Of a stretch of DNA of 47,588 nt, positions 1-8,227 are shown in pieces (position 1 is the stretch's first letter; every line of letters starts with the position of its first letter). The stretch comes from Geobacter sp. UBA6151 (lineage in GTDB: Bacteria; Desulfobacterota; Desulfuromonadia; Geobacterales; Pseudopelobacteraceae), in assembly GCA_002423105.1 (NCBI GenBank), contig DIUT01000068.1, forward strand, positions 163-47,750, written 5' to 3'. The translations under genes were made by a program, and so were the position numbers. The notes below the pieces were generated by a model that ran no database searches, was not told the DNA's origin, and saw only the letters and a program-made list of their open reading frames with translations.

Positions 1-143
1 CCGCCGTGACGCAGGTTACGCTTGCGCTTGCGGGTCTTGCTGGTAAGAATGTGGCTGGTAAAGGCGCTGGCGCGCTTCACTTTGCCGGTTCCGGTCTTTT
101 TAAAGCGCTTGGCAGCAGCGCGATTGGTTTTGATCTTGGGCAT
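1..143 (-). CDS. rpmI: 50S ribosomal protein L35 (partial, cut by window edge)
   Basis: Small basic protein of the large ribosomal subunit. The visible N-terminus MPKIKTNRAAAKRFKKTGTG is the L35 signature, followed by the Lys/Arg-rich segment typical of the family. About 47 of the usual 65 residues are present; the C-terminus lies outside the window. An AAGGAG ribosome site sits about 6 nt before the ATG. It follows infC by 28 nt in the standard infC-rpmI-rplT order, so rplT is expected beyond the left edge. It is too short and truncated to be picked up by length alone; the call rests on the signature and context. Confidence 0.95.
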   Translation of the reverse strand, partial: MPKIKTNRAAAKRFKKTGTGKVKRASAFTSHILTSKTRKRKRNLRHG

Positions 144-171
144 TTCCGTCTCCTTTTGTCTATTCCTGATT

Positions 172-702
172 TCAGGGTTTTTTAGGTTTTGGGGCAATGA
201 TCATGAACAACTGTCGTCCATCAACACGAGGCTGTACTTCCACCACTCCAACATCGGCAAGTTCACTGGCAAACCGGTCGATGACTGCGCGTCCTATGTC
301 CTGATGAGTAATCTCACGGCCACGGAATACCAGCGTCACCTTGGCTTTGTTTCCCTCTTCAAGGAAACGGCGCACATGTTTTACCTTGAAATCCAGGTCA
401 TGGTCGTCGGTCTTGGGGCGAATCTTCACCTCCTTGACCTGCACCTGCACCTGCTTTTTCTTGGCTTCCTGTTGCTTCTTGCTCTGTTGATACTTGAATT
501 TGCCGTAATCCATGATCCGGCAAACCGGGGGTTGAGCCGTCGGAGAAACTTCCACCAGATCCAGCTGACGGGCTTCCGCAGCCTCCAGGGCCTCACGGAG
601 TGTCAGAATACCGAGCTGTTCGCCATCATTGGCAACAACCCTGACTTCGTGGGCGCGAATGGCGTTATTGATGTTAACCGTTGCAGGCTTTGGAGCGGCT
701 AT
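172..702 (-). CDS. infC: Translation initiation factor IF-3, probable ATA start
   Basis: IF-3 binds the 30S subunit, blocks premature 50S joining and proofreads the start codon. The C-terminal domain is clear (MDYGKFKYQQSKK; then the VKIRPKTDDHDLDFK region), as is the N-terminal domain (NINNAIRAHEVRVV, QLDLVEVSPTAQPPVCR). No in-frame ATG precedes the conserved N-terminus. I place the start at an ATA codon at 702-700, six nt after an AGGAGGT ribosome site at 715-709. This gives 176 residues, the normal size. Rare AUU/AUA/AUC starts on infC are known to allow autoregulation by IF-3. A shorter start at a GTG near 555 would remove the N-terminal domain and is unlikely. It lies 36 nt after thrS and probably shares its transcript. 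Confidence 0.93.
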   Translation of the reverse strand: MAAPKPATVNINNAIRAHEVRVVANDGEQLGILTLREALEAAEARQLDLVEVSPTAQPPVCRIMDYGKFKYQQSKKQQEAKKKQVQVQVKEVKIRPKTDDHDLDFKVKHVRRFLEEGNKAKVTLVFRGREITHQDIGRAVIDRFASELADVGVVEVQPRVDGRQLFMIIAPKPKKP

Positions 703-738
703 GGCGGCACCTCCTGGTACATGAGAGCTTGATACTGT

Positions 739-2643
739 TTATTTGTACTGTTTTGTTTCGGACTCAATAAAGGCAACAAACTGATCCGGCGTCATGGCCT
801 GCAGGTTTTTGCCGTCGCGGAACCGGGGAGTAACCGTGCCCTGCTCAACCTCTTTGTCGCCGATCACCAGCATATACGGTATCTTCTGCAACTGGGCTTC
901 GCGTATCTTGAAATTCAGCTTTTCGTTCCGCAGATCTTCCTGAACCCTGATTCCGGCGTTGCGCAACTGCTTGAATACTTCCTGGGCGTATGCAATCTGG
1001 TTGTCGGTTACCGTCAGTACAATCGCCTGCACGGGCGAGAGCCACAACGGGAAGTTGCCGGCAAAGTGCTCGATCAGGACACCGATGAACCGCTCAATGG
1101 AACCAAGGATAACCCGATGCACCATTACGGGGCGCTTTTTCTCTCCGTTACTGGCGATATAGGTCAGATCGAACCGCTCGGGCAGGGTAAAATCGCACTG
1201 GATAGTAGCACACTGCCACCGCCTGTCAAGACAATCGCGCAGCTTGATATCTATCTTGGGGCCATAGAAGGCGCCATCCCCCTCATTCACTTCAAAGGGA
1301 CGACCGGTATCCTTCAGCGCACCCAGCAGGGCGTTGGTGGCCCGCTCCCAGTCATCATCGCTGCCGATGGACTTTTCCGGGCGGGTTGACAGCTCCATCT
1401 CGTACTCAAAGCCGAAGATACCCATCACTTCAGCGACGAAACCAAGTACTCCCTTAATCTCGGCGTCCAACTGCTCCGGCGTACACAGTATGTGGGCATC
1501 GTCCTGGGTAAAGCAGCGTACCCGCATCAGACCGTGCAACACTCCGGCCCGCTCGTGACGATGGACCGTGCCAAGTTCAAAGTAGCGTTGCGGCAGGTCG
1601 CGATAACTGCGCAGATGGGACTTGTAGATCATCATGTGGGCAAGACAGTTCATCGGCTTGACGCCAAAACTCTGCTCATCCACCTCGGTAAAATACATAT
1701 TCTCGCGATAATTGTCGTAATGGCCGGAACGCTGCCACAATTCAGTTTTCAGAATCTGGGGACCGACAACGATATCATAGCCCCGCCGGAGATGCTCCTT
1801 GCGCTCGAAATCCTCCAGCAAGGTACGCAACAAGGCCCCTTTTGGATGCCAGATGGGGAAACCTGCGCCCACTTCGTCGGAAAAGGAAAACAGGTCCAGA
1901 TCCCGTCCCAGCTTGCGGTGGTCGCGGCGCTTGGCTTCTTCAAGACGGTGCAGATAGGCATCCAGTTCTTTTTTGTCCACAAAAGCCGTGCCGTAAATCC
2001 GTTGCAGCATCCGGTTCTTTTCATCACCACGCCAGTAAGCGCCGGCAATGGAAAGCAGTTTGAACGCCTTCAGCTTGTTGGTATTGGGAACATGGGGACC
2101 ACGGCAGAGATCGGCAAAACCGCCCTGGGAATAGATGGAAACAGACTCTGCACCGATATCCTGGATCAGCTCTTTCTTGTATGGCTCCCCCATCTGTTCA
2201 AAAAAGGCGATGGCCTCAGGAGCTGACAGCACTTTCCGTTCAACCGCCTGCCCGCCTGCGGCCAATTCAACCATCCGCTTTTCGATCCGCTCCAGATCTT
2301 CAGGGGTGAACGGAGTATCTACATCAAAATCATAGTAGAAGCCATTATCAATGGCCGGACCGATGGTCACCTTTGCAGCCGGAAACAGCTCTTTGACTGC
2401 CTGGGCCATCAGGTGCGACGTGGAATGACGGATAATGTCCAACGCTTCGGGACTTTTGTCGGTGATAATGGCAACCGACGCACCGTCAGACAGTTGTGCG
2501 GCAAGATCAACAAGCTCTCCGTTAATCTGACCGGCAAGCGCCGCCTTTGCCAGGCCTGCGCCAATGGATGCAGCCAGGTCGGCAACCGTCGCTCCGTCCT
2601 GCAGCTCTCGCGTTGAGTTATCAGGCAAGGTTATCTGGATCAT
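739..2643 (-). CDS. thrS: Threonyl-tRNA synthetase
   Basis: Charges tRNA-Thr with threonine in the cytoplasm. About 634 residues, normal length. Order of domains: TGS (MIQITLPDNSTRELQDG), the editing/SAD domain with the zinc-type HSTSHLMAQAV motif and the CRGPHVPNT segment, the class II catalytic core (motif 2 region RYFELGTVHRHERAGVLHGL is recognisable; also MRVRCFTQDDAHI), and a C-terminal anticodon-binding domain ending near residue 630. An in-frame extension reaches 2679, but that start lies inside a terminator hairpin and has no ribosome site, so I use the ATG at 2643. It precedes infC and rpmI, the usual order. No T-box specifier or leader structure is visible in front. Confidence 0.97.
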   Translation of the reverse strand: MIQITLPDNSTRELQDGATVADLAASIGAGLAKAALAGQINGELVDLAAQLSDGASVAIITDKSPEALDIIRHSTSHLMAQAVKELFPAAKVTIGPAIDNGFYYDFDVDTPFTPEDLERIEKRMVELAAGGQAVERKVLSAPEAIAFFEQMGEPYKKELIQDIGAESVSIYSQGGFADLCRGPHVPNTNKLKAFKLLSIAGAYWRGDEKNRMLQRIYGTAFVDKKELDAYLHRLEEAKRRDHRKLGRDLDLFSFSDEVGAGFPIWHPKGALLRTLLEDFERKEHLRRGYDIVVGPQILKTELWQRSGHYDNYRENMYFTEVDEQSFGVKPMNCLAHMMIYKSHLRSYRDLPQRYFELGTVHRHERAGVLHGLMRVRCFTQDDAHILCTPEQLDAEIKGVLGFVAEVMGIFGFEYEMELSTRPEKSIGSDDDWERATNALLGALKDTGRPFEVNEGDGAFYGPKIDIKLRDCLDRRWQCATIQCDFTLPERFDLTYIASNGEKKRPVMVHRVILGSIERFIGVLIEHFAGNFPLWLSPVQAIVLTVTDNQIAYAQEVFKQLRNAGIRVQEDLRNEKLNFKIREAQLQKIPYMLVIGDKEVEQGTVTPRFRDGKNLQAMTPDQFVAFIESETKQYK

Positions 2644-2669
2644 AATTGCACTCTCAAAGTCCACAAACG

Positions 2670-2693
2670 AAAAAGGCATCGAATACCGATGCC
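2670..2693 (-). terminator. Intrinsic terminator after tRNA-Val
   Basis: On the minus strand GGCATCG-GTATT-CGATGCC is followed directly by TTTTT. The 7-bp perfect stem and U-run lie 16 nt after the tRNA 3' end and only 26 nt before the thrS ATG. It can end the tRNA transcript or act as a leaky terminator for thrS. Confidence 0.8.
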
Positions 2694-2708
2694 GCTTTCG
2701 CGTTTAAA

Positions 2709-2783
2709 TGGTAGGCGCGGGCGGTCTCGAACCGCCGACCTCTACCGTGTCAAGGTAGCGCTCTCCCCCTGAGCTACGCGCCT
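2709..2783 (-). tRNA. tRNA-Val (anticodon GAC)
   Basis: 75 nt including an encoded CCA. The acceptor stem AGGCGCG pairs with CGCGCCT. The anticodon arm is CTACC-TTGACAC-GGTAG, which places GAC at positions 34-36. The T arm contains GTTCGAGAC. It reads GUC (and by wobble GUU) codons. It has its own promoter and terminator. Confidence 0.97.
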
Positions 2784-2799
2784 CCAGCAAAGTTTTAAT

Positions 2800-2829
2800 G
2801 TCATAGCAGCCCCTTTGTAGGGTTGTCAA
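2800..2829 (-). promoter_or_regulatory. Sigma-70-type promoter for tRNA-Val (and perhaps thrS)
   Basis: On the minus strand there is a TTGACA box (2829-2824), an 18-nt spacer and TATGAC (2805-2800). A start about 7 nt later would place the transcript start roughly 10 nt before the mature tRNA. No equally good promoter lies between the tRNA and thrS. Confidence 0.65.
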
Positions 2830-2851
2830 GCATTTTTCAATGCAATAACAA

Positions 2852-4231
2852 TCATGACATCCCGTCCGCTGGCAACAATTCATATTTGGAAAGCTTGTAG
2901 CGGAACGACCGGAAGGACATACCCAGCAACTCAGCCGCCCTGGTTTTACTGCCTCCTGCTTTTTCCAATGATTTTAGCAGGTATTGTTTTTCAAGGCTTT
3001 CCATGGCAGCCTCAAGGTCCATGCCGTCATCGGGAATATTGACACCGCCATACAGATCAAAACGGTGGGTTCCACCCCGCACCGATTGCGGCAGCGAATC
3101 AACGGCAATACATTCGTTGTTCAGAACCAGCGCCCGCTCTATAATATTTTCCAACTCCCTGACATTGCCCGGAAAACCATAGGTCATCAGCGCCTTCAAG
3201 GCATCGGAGGAGATTGTTACCTGTGCGGACAGGGCATGCTTGCATAACAGATGTTCCACCAACAGCGGAATATCTTCTATCCGCTCCCTGAGCGGCGGCA
3301 TGACGATCTGAAAGACATTGATCCGGTAATACAGATCTTCCCGGAAATTCCCGGCCTTGACCTGATCGGCCATATCACGATTGGAAGCTGCCACGACACG
3401 CACATCCACCTTTTTTGTGCAATTGCCGCCTACCCTGCGTACTTCGCGTTCCTGAAGCACCCGCAGCAACCTGGTTTGCATGGACAGGGGTAATTCGCCG
3501 ATCTCATCCAGGAAAACGGTGCCGCCGTTGGCCTGCTCAAACAGGCCGGGGTGATCACCAACTGCTCCGGTAAATGCTCCCCGTACATGACCGAACAGCT
3601 CACTTTCAATCAGATTTTCAGGAATGGCTCCGCAGTTGACCGCAACGAAGGGCTTGTTTTTTCGAGCGCTGCCGTTGTGTATTGCACGGGCGGCCAGCTC
3701 TTTGCCCGTACCACTTTCACCGGTGATGAATACGGTGCTGGATGTTTCCGTAACCTTGTGCAGTAAGCCGAACAGCTCCCGCATACGTGGCGACCTGCCG
3801 ATAATACCGGCAAAACCATCACACTCGCTGGCCTTTTCACGCAATATCCGGTTTTCACGCCGTAAATCCCGTTTTTCAAGGGCATTACGGACCAGTATCT
3901 TGATCTCTTCCACCTTGAAGGGCTTTGCCAGATAGTCGTATGCTCCCAGCTTCATCGCCTCCACAGCCTGTTCAGCAGTGGAAAAGGCCGTTATCAGCAG
4001 CACCGCCGTATCCGGGGTCTCTTTCTTGATGCGGGCCAACAGCTCAAGGCCGCTTAAGCCCGGCATCTGCACATCGGAAATGACCAGGTCTATCCTGTTG
4101 GATGCAAGTCGTTCCTGGGCCAGTGCGGCATCTGCCGCCGTGAGCACCTCGTATCCTTCCCGCTCCAGCAGGATTGACAGGAACTCCCGCATGCTCAATT
4201 CATCATCGACGATCAGAATCCGGGTCTTCAT
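2852..4231 (-). CDS. pilR: Sigma-54-dependent response regulator PilR
   Basis: NtrC-type transcription activator, 459 residues. It has a receiver domain (phospho-acceptor Asp about residue 53 in LVISDVQMPG), an AAA+ domain with Walker A GESGTGKE, the sigma-54-contacting GAFTGA loop and a Walker B-like VFLDEIGE. A C-terminal Fis-type helix-turn-helix reads GGSKTRAAELLGMS. The start codon overlaps the end of pilS by 4 nt. The linkage to PilS and the pilus motor genes identifies it as PilR, which in this family activates pilA and related sigma-54 promoters. Its target pilA is not in the window. No convincing terminator follows; the next element is the tRNA-Val promoter. Confidence 0.94.
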   Translation of the reverse strand: MKTRILIVDDELSMREFLSILLEREGYEVLTAADAALAQERLASNRIDLVISDVQMPGLSGLELLARIKKETPDTAVLLITAFSTAEQAVEAMKLGAYDYLAKPFKVEEIKILVRNALEKRDLRRENRILREKASECDGFAGIIGRSPRMRELFGLLHKVTETSSTVFITGESGTGKELAARAIHNGSARKNKPFVAVNCGAIPENLIESELFGHVRGAFTGAVGDHPGLFEQANGGTVFLDEIGELPLSMQTRLLRVLQEREVRRVGGNCTKKVDVRVVAASNRDMADQVKAGNFREDLYYRINVFQIVMPPLRERIEDIPLLVEHLLCKHALSAQVTISSDALKALMTYGFPGNVRELENIIERALVLNNECIAVDSLPQSVRGGTHRFDLYGGVNIPDDGMDLEAAMESLEKQYLLKSLEKAGGSKTRAAELLGMSFRSFRYKLSKYELLPADGMS

Positions 4232-5883
4232 CCTTTGAATTCCTCCAACAACGGCAAGGTAATGGTAAAGCGGGTACCGCCCTCTTCCAGTTTAGATGCC
4301 CTGATTGTACCGCCATGTCCTTCCATGATGCGATAGACCGTCGCCAGACCCAAGCCGGTTCCGGAAGCTTTGGTGGTCCAGAATGGTTCAAAAAGGTTCC
4401 GCAGCGCCTCATCCTCAATGCCGCTGCCCTGGTCGCTTACCATAATCGTCAGCTCTGCCGACCTGTTGCCGTCCGCTTCAGTCCCTGGTGGCCGAATGCG
4501 CGTTTCAATGGTTATGATACCCCCATCCGGCATTGCGTCGGCAGCATTGTGCAAGAGGTTCAACAGCACCTGCTGTAACTGTCCCCGGTCTGCATGAATT
4601 GACGAATGCTCCCCAACCGCAGCAAGCTCGATACTGATACCGTGGAAACGCTGATCAAGGGACAGAAGCTCACGCAGGTCAAACAGCATCTGACGCAGGT
4701 CAAACCGCTCCCGCCGGGGTGGCCGCGGACGGGCATATGCCAGAAACTCGGTTATCAGACCGTTCAGGCGGTCCGATTCCCTGGTAACAATATTTAATAG
4801 CCTGCTTTCATGATCTCGCAGTCCCCCCTGTTCTGCCAGCAACTGCACAGAACCACTGATGGCCGCCAGGGGATTTCTGATTTCATGGGCCATCCGTGCG
4901 GAAAGCTCTCCCAAGGCCGCCAGACGGTCGGAGCGCTTCAGCGCCGACTCCATCCGCTTCAGTTCGGTCAGGTCTTTCAGGGTAATGATCAAACCTGCGG
5001 GTACCCCATGGCTATCACTGTACGGAGTGCTGGTATAGCCAATGGTACAGGAAAGGCCTGCGGGCGTTCCGTAATAAAACTCCCCACGCTGGGGCTTGGC
5101 CAGGCTATCACCTTCAAGGACAATGTGCGGAAAGATGGCGGTCAGCAAGCAGTTGTAGGCTGCCTCCTGCGACAGGCCGGTCAAGCGCTGGATATAGGGG
5201 TTGAACACCCTGATTTCCCAGCGAGGGGTGACCGTCAACAAGCCACTCTCCAGATGTTCCACAATGGTTGTGTGCAGACGGTTCAGTTCTTCGTAGTTAA
5301 CCGCAGTAACCCGCAGGGCATCTTCGGAAACCCTGGCCAGTTCACTGACATAGCCACTGGCCAACGCCGCCAGCACAAAACCGGTCAGATGCAGGAACAG
5401 CGTGTAAAAAACAACCACTTCACCTTTCTGGTATGCGGCATCAGGCGTGAGCCCCAATCCTTTGAGCATGCCGTAATACTGCATGTCAACCATGGCGCCG
5501 TACAATATGATGCAGAGTGCGGCGGTATAAAGCGCATCACGGCGGGAAATCAACATGCCGGCGCTCATAATCGCCAGCAGATAGAGGAAGGAATAGGGGC
5601 TTGCGATGCCGTCCGTAAGAATCAGCAGCATGGTGACAAACAGGATATCCCAGACCACCTGCAGACGCGTCAGGGATTTCCGCCACTGCAGACGGCGAAG
5701 GGCAGCCAGGGAAATGGCTGAAAAAATGCAGGAAAAGACCATCAACTGCACGATACCCCTGAAATGAGTATCGCTCAGCGCATCAGGGTCCTGTAATTTG
5801 AGGATGATGGTTGATGCCAGAAACAGGATCGTAACCACGACTCTGGCAATAATGAACAGCCGCAGACGGCGTTCAGAGGTCAT
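4228..5883 (-). CDS. pilS: Membrane sensor histidine kinase PilS
   Basis: 551 residues. The N-terminal ~190 residues form about six membrane segments (for example VVVTILFLASTIIL and VVWDILFVTMLLIL). A PAS-like segment follows at about 205-300. The HisKA box is HEIRNPLAAISGSVQLL, with the phospho-His near residue 335. The C-terminal HATPase has an N box (LLNLLHNAADAMPDGG), a G1 box (VSDQGSGIEDEAL) and a GTGLGLATVYRIMEGHGG G2 region. It should phosphorylate PilR; in the related PilS the membrane part senses pilin levels. It overlaps pilR by 4 nt and follows pilC by 3 nt, so it is in the motor operon. Confidence 0.94.
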   Translation of the reverse strand: MTSERRLRLFIIARVVVTILFLASTIILKLQDPDALSDTHFRGIVQLMVFSCIFSAISLAALRRLQWRKSLTRLQVVWDILFVTMLLILTDGIASPYSFLYLLAIMSAGMLISRRDALYTAALCIILYGAMVDMQYYGMLKGLGLTPDAAYQKGEVVVFYTLFLHLTGFVLAALASGYVSELARVSEDALRVTAVNYEELNRLHTTIVEHLESGLLTVTPRWEIRVFNPYIQRLTGLSQEAAYNCLLTAIFPHIVLEGDSLAKPQRGEFYYGTPAGLSCTIGYTSTPYSDSHGVPAGLIITLKDLTELKRMESALKRSDRLAALGELSARMAHEIRNPLAAISGSVQLLAEQGGLRDHESRLLNIVTRESDRLNGLITEFLAYARPRPPRRERFDLRQMLFDLRELLSLDQRFHGISIELAAVGEHSSIHADRGQLQQVLLNLLHNAADAMPDGGIITIETRIRPPGTEADGNRSAELTIMVSDQGSGIEDEALRNLFEPFWTTKASGTGLGLATVYRIMEGHGGTIRASKLEEGGTRFTITLPLLEEFKG

Positions 5884-5886
5884 TGA

Positions 5887-7095
5887 TTATCCACCAACGG
5901 CGCTTGCCATCTTGAATATGGGCAGATACATGGCAACAACCAGGCCACCTACGACCGTACCGAGAAATACCATCAGCAGCGGCTCCATCATGGCCGTCAT
6001 TGCCGAAACGGCATCATCGACCTCATCATCGTAAAAATCAGCTATTTTGTTCAGCATCGCGTCCATGGCGCCGGTGGCTTCACCCACCGCAATCATCTGC
6101 ACCACCATGGGCGGAAATATCCCGCATTCCTGAAGAGGCTCCGCCATGGTCTTACCTTCGGAAATAGCCTGGCGCACACCGTAAATCGCTTCCTCCACTA
6201 TCACGTTGCCTGCGGTCTTGGCCACAATCTCCAGACCATCCATGATCGGCACGCCCGAACTGATCATGGTGCCCAGGGTACGAGTAAACTTGGCCACAGA
6301 AACTTTACGGATCAGCGGCCCGGCAATGGGCAGCTTGAGGGCAAGCCGGTCAATCTGCTTACGGCCGGTCGGGGTGGCATAATATTTTTTTATAGCCGCT
6401 GAAATAATAAAAAACAGGGCGATGATGACAATGATGTACTTGGTCAAAAAATTGGAAAGGGCGATGACGAATTTGGTCGGTGCTGGCAACTCTCCTCCAA
6501 ACTCGGCAAACATCTTGGCAAAGGTAGGAATGACAAAGACCAGAATCACGCCCACAACAATCACGGCAATGGACATGATGGTGGTTGGATAGACCATGGC
6601 CCCCTTGATCTGTTTTTTGAGCTTCATCGCCTTTTCAATATAGGCGGCCAGACGGTTGAGAATGGTGTCAAGGATACCGCCAATTTCACCTGCCGCCACC
6701 AGGTTGACGTACAATGCGTCAAATGCCTTGGGATGCTTACCCAGCGCATCGGCAAAGGTAGACCCGCTTTCAACGCTCTCCTTGACCTTCAGCAAAATCT
6801 CCTTGAACGCCGGTTTTTCCTGCTGGGATGAAAGAATATCCAGACACTGCACAAGCGGCAGGCCCGAGTCGATCATAGTGGCAAACTGCCGGGTAAAGAT
6901 AACCAGATCCTTGGTATCGATCTTGCCGCCACCGAAGGAAGGCAACTTGAACCCCTTGCTTTCCTCCTTGACCGTAATTCCCTGCATGCCGGCTTTCTTG
7001 AGCTGGGCTTCAACAGAAGCGGCATCAGGCGCATCGGTGATCCCCTTCTGGACAGCACCGGTACGTGTTTTAGCTTCCCAGACAAATTTTGGCAT
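5887..7095 (-). CDS. pilC: Type IV pilus inner-membrane platform protein PilC
   Basis: 402 residues, normal for the PilC/GspF family. It has two repeated cytoplasmic helical domains, each beginning with a FTRQFATMIDSGLPL or FTRTLGTMISSGVPI motif and each containing a G-E-x-G segment (AAGEIGGILD, AVGEATGAMD). Three membrane segments are visible (TTIMSIAVIVVGVILVF, FLTKYIIVIIALFFII, and the C-terminal LLMVFLGTVVGGLVVAMYLP). PilC couples PilB/PilT ATPase rotation to pilin insertion or removal. It lies between pilT and pilS and is distinct from GspF at 22480-23691. Confidence 0.95.
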   Translation of the reverse strand: MPKFVWEAKTRTGAVQKGITDAPDAASVEAQLKKAGMQGITVKEESKGFKLPSFGGGKIDTKDLVIFTRQFATMIDSGLPLVQCLDILSSQQEKPAFKEILLKVKESVESGSTFADALGKHPKAFDALYVNLVAAGEIGGILDTILNRLAAYIEKAMKLKKQIKGAMVYPTTIMSIAVIVVGVILVFVIPTFAKMFAEFGGELPAPTKFVIALSNFLTKYIIVIIALFFIISAAIKKYYATPTGRKQIDRLALKLPIAGPLIRKVSVAKFTRTLGTMISSGVPIMDGLEIVAKTAGNVIVEEAIYGVRQAISEGKTMAEPLQECGIFPPMVVQMIAVGEATGAMDAMLNKIADFYDDEVDDAVSAMTAMMEPLLMVFLGTVVGGLVVAMYLPIFKMASAVGG

Positions 7096-7123
7096 GGTTC
7101 ATCCTCCTTGCAGGTCAATACAT

Positions 7124-8215
7124 TCAGCGGCGCAACGGTTGGCGCATCCCCAGGCTGGGGTTGTTGATCATCTGCTTCAGCTCGTCCTGGTCAGACGAAC
7201 GGCTCAATGCATCCTCCAAAGAGATGATCCTACGTGAAAACAGGGAGTACAACGACTGGTTCATGGTCTGCATGCCGAATTTATCTTGTCCAACCTGCAT
7301 CTGCGAGTAAATCTGGTGGACCTTGTCTTCACGGATCAGGTTTCTGATGGCCGGGTTAGGAACCATGATTTCCATGGAAAGTGTCCGCCCGCCACCGATT
7401 TTGGGAATCAATGCCTGGGAAATGACCCCTTCCAACACAAAAGAAAGCTGTGCGCGAATCTGGGTTTGCTGATAGGGGGGAAAAACATCGACAATCCGGT
7501 TGATGGTCTGGGCGCAAGAGTTGGTATGTAGAGTGGCCAGACAGAGGTGACCGGTCTCGGAAAGGGTCAGGGCCGCCTCAATGGTTTCCAGGTCACGCAA
7601 TTCGCCCACCAGGACAACGTCCGGGTCCTGACGCAACACATATTTGAGCGCGTTCTTGAACCCTTTTGTGTCGGCCCCCACCTCCCGCTGGTTCACCAGA
7701 CAGCCCTTGTGGGGATGCAGGTATTCTATGGGATCTTCAATAGTTACAATATGATCTCTGCGGTTTACGTTGATGAAGTCGATGATGGAAGCCAGGGTGG
7801 TTGATTTACCGCTGCCGGTGGGCCCGGTAACCAGAATCAGACCCCGCGGTTTTTCAGACAACTCCTTGACAACCGGTGGCAACCCCAGATCCTCAAACGT
7901 CAAAATCTTGTAGGGAATCACCCGGAAAACACCGGCAACTGCCCCGCGCTGCACGAAAACATTACCCCGGAAACGGGAAAGTCCCTTGACCCCAAAGGAG
8001 AGGTCCAACTCGTTTTCCTCCTCAAACTTGTGTTTCTGGGTATCGGTCAGCACCGAATAGCAGAGCTGCTTGGTATCCACCGCGCTCAACTGCGGAAAAT
8101 CCAGCGCCTTCAGCTTGCCGTCCACCCTGATCTGGGGCGCGGAGTTGGTGGTGATATGCAGGTCCGAGCCATTTGCCTCCACCAGAATTTTCAGCAATTC
8201 ATGCAGGTTTGCCAT
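7124..8215 (-). CDS. pilT: Type IV pilus retraction ATPase PilT
   Basis: 363 residues. It is a hexameric secretion ATPase with Walker A GPTGSGKS near residue 131, an Asp box (TIEDPIEYLH), Walker B VVLVGELRD and a His box around GHLCLATLHTN. The C-terminal AIRNLIRE motif, diagnostic of retraction ATPases, is intact (PAIRNLIREDKVHQ). It powers pilus depolymerisation for twitching. It lies 12 nt after pilB, with a 28-nt gap to pilC. An AGGAG-like site (AAAGGAGCG) precedes the ATG. Confidence 0.96.
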   Translation of the reverse strand: MANLHELLKILVEANGSDLHITTNSAPQIRVDGKLKALDFPQLSAVDTKQLCYSVLTDTQKHKFEEENELDLSFGVKGLSRFRGNVFVQRGAVAGVFRVIPYKILTFEDLGLPPVVKELSEKPRGLILVTGPTGSGKSTTLASIIDFINVNRRDHIVTIEDPIEYLHPHKGCLVNQREVGADTKGFKNALKYVLRQDPDVVLVGELRDLETIEAALTLSETGHLCLATLHTNSCAQTINRIVDVFPPYQQTQIRAQLSFVLEGVISQALIPKIGGGRTLSMEIMVPNPAIRNLIREDKVHQIYSQMQVGQDKFGMQTMNQSLYSLFSRRIISLEDALSRSSDQDELKQMINNPSLGMRQPLRR

Positions 8216-8227
8216 GGATACGCTCCT

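Noticed and set aside
22..732. Long plus-strand frame opposite infC
   Set aside because: It lies wholly opposite infC and rpmI, has no ribosome site and no recognisable protein features; it is an antisense shadow.
2643..2710. T-box or other riboswitch leader before thrS
   Set aside because: Only about 65 nt separate the tRNA from thrS; no specifier loop or T-box sequence is present, only a simple terminator.
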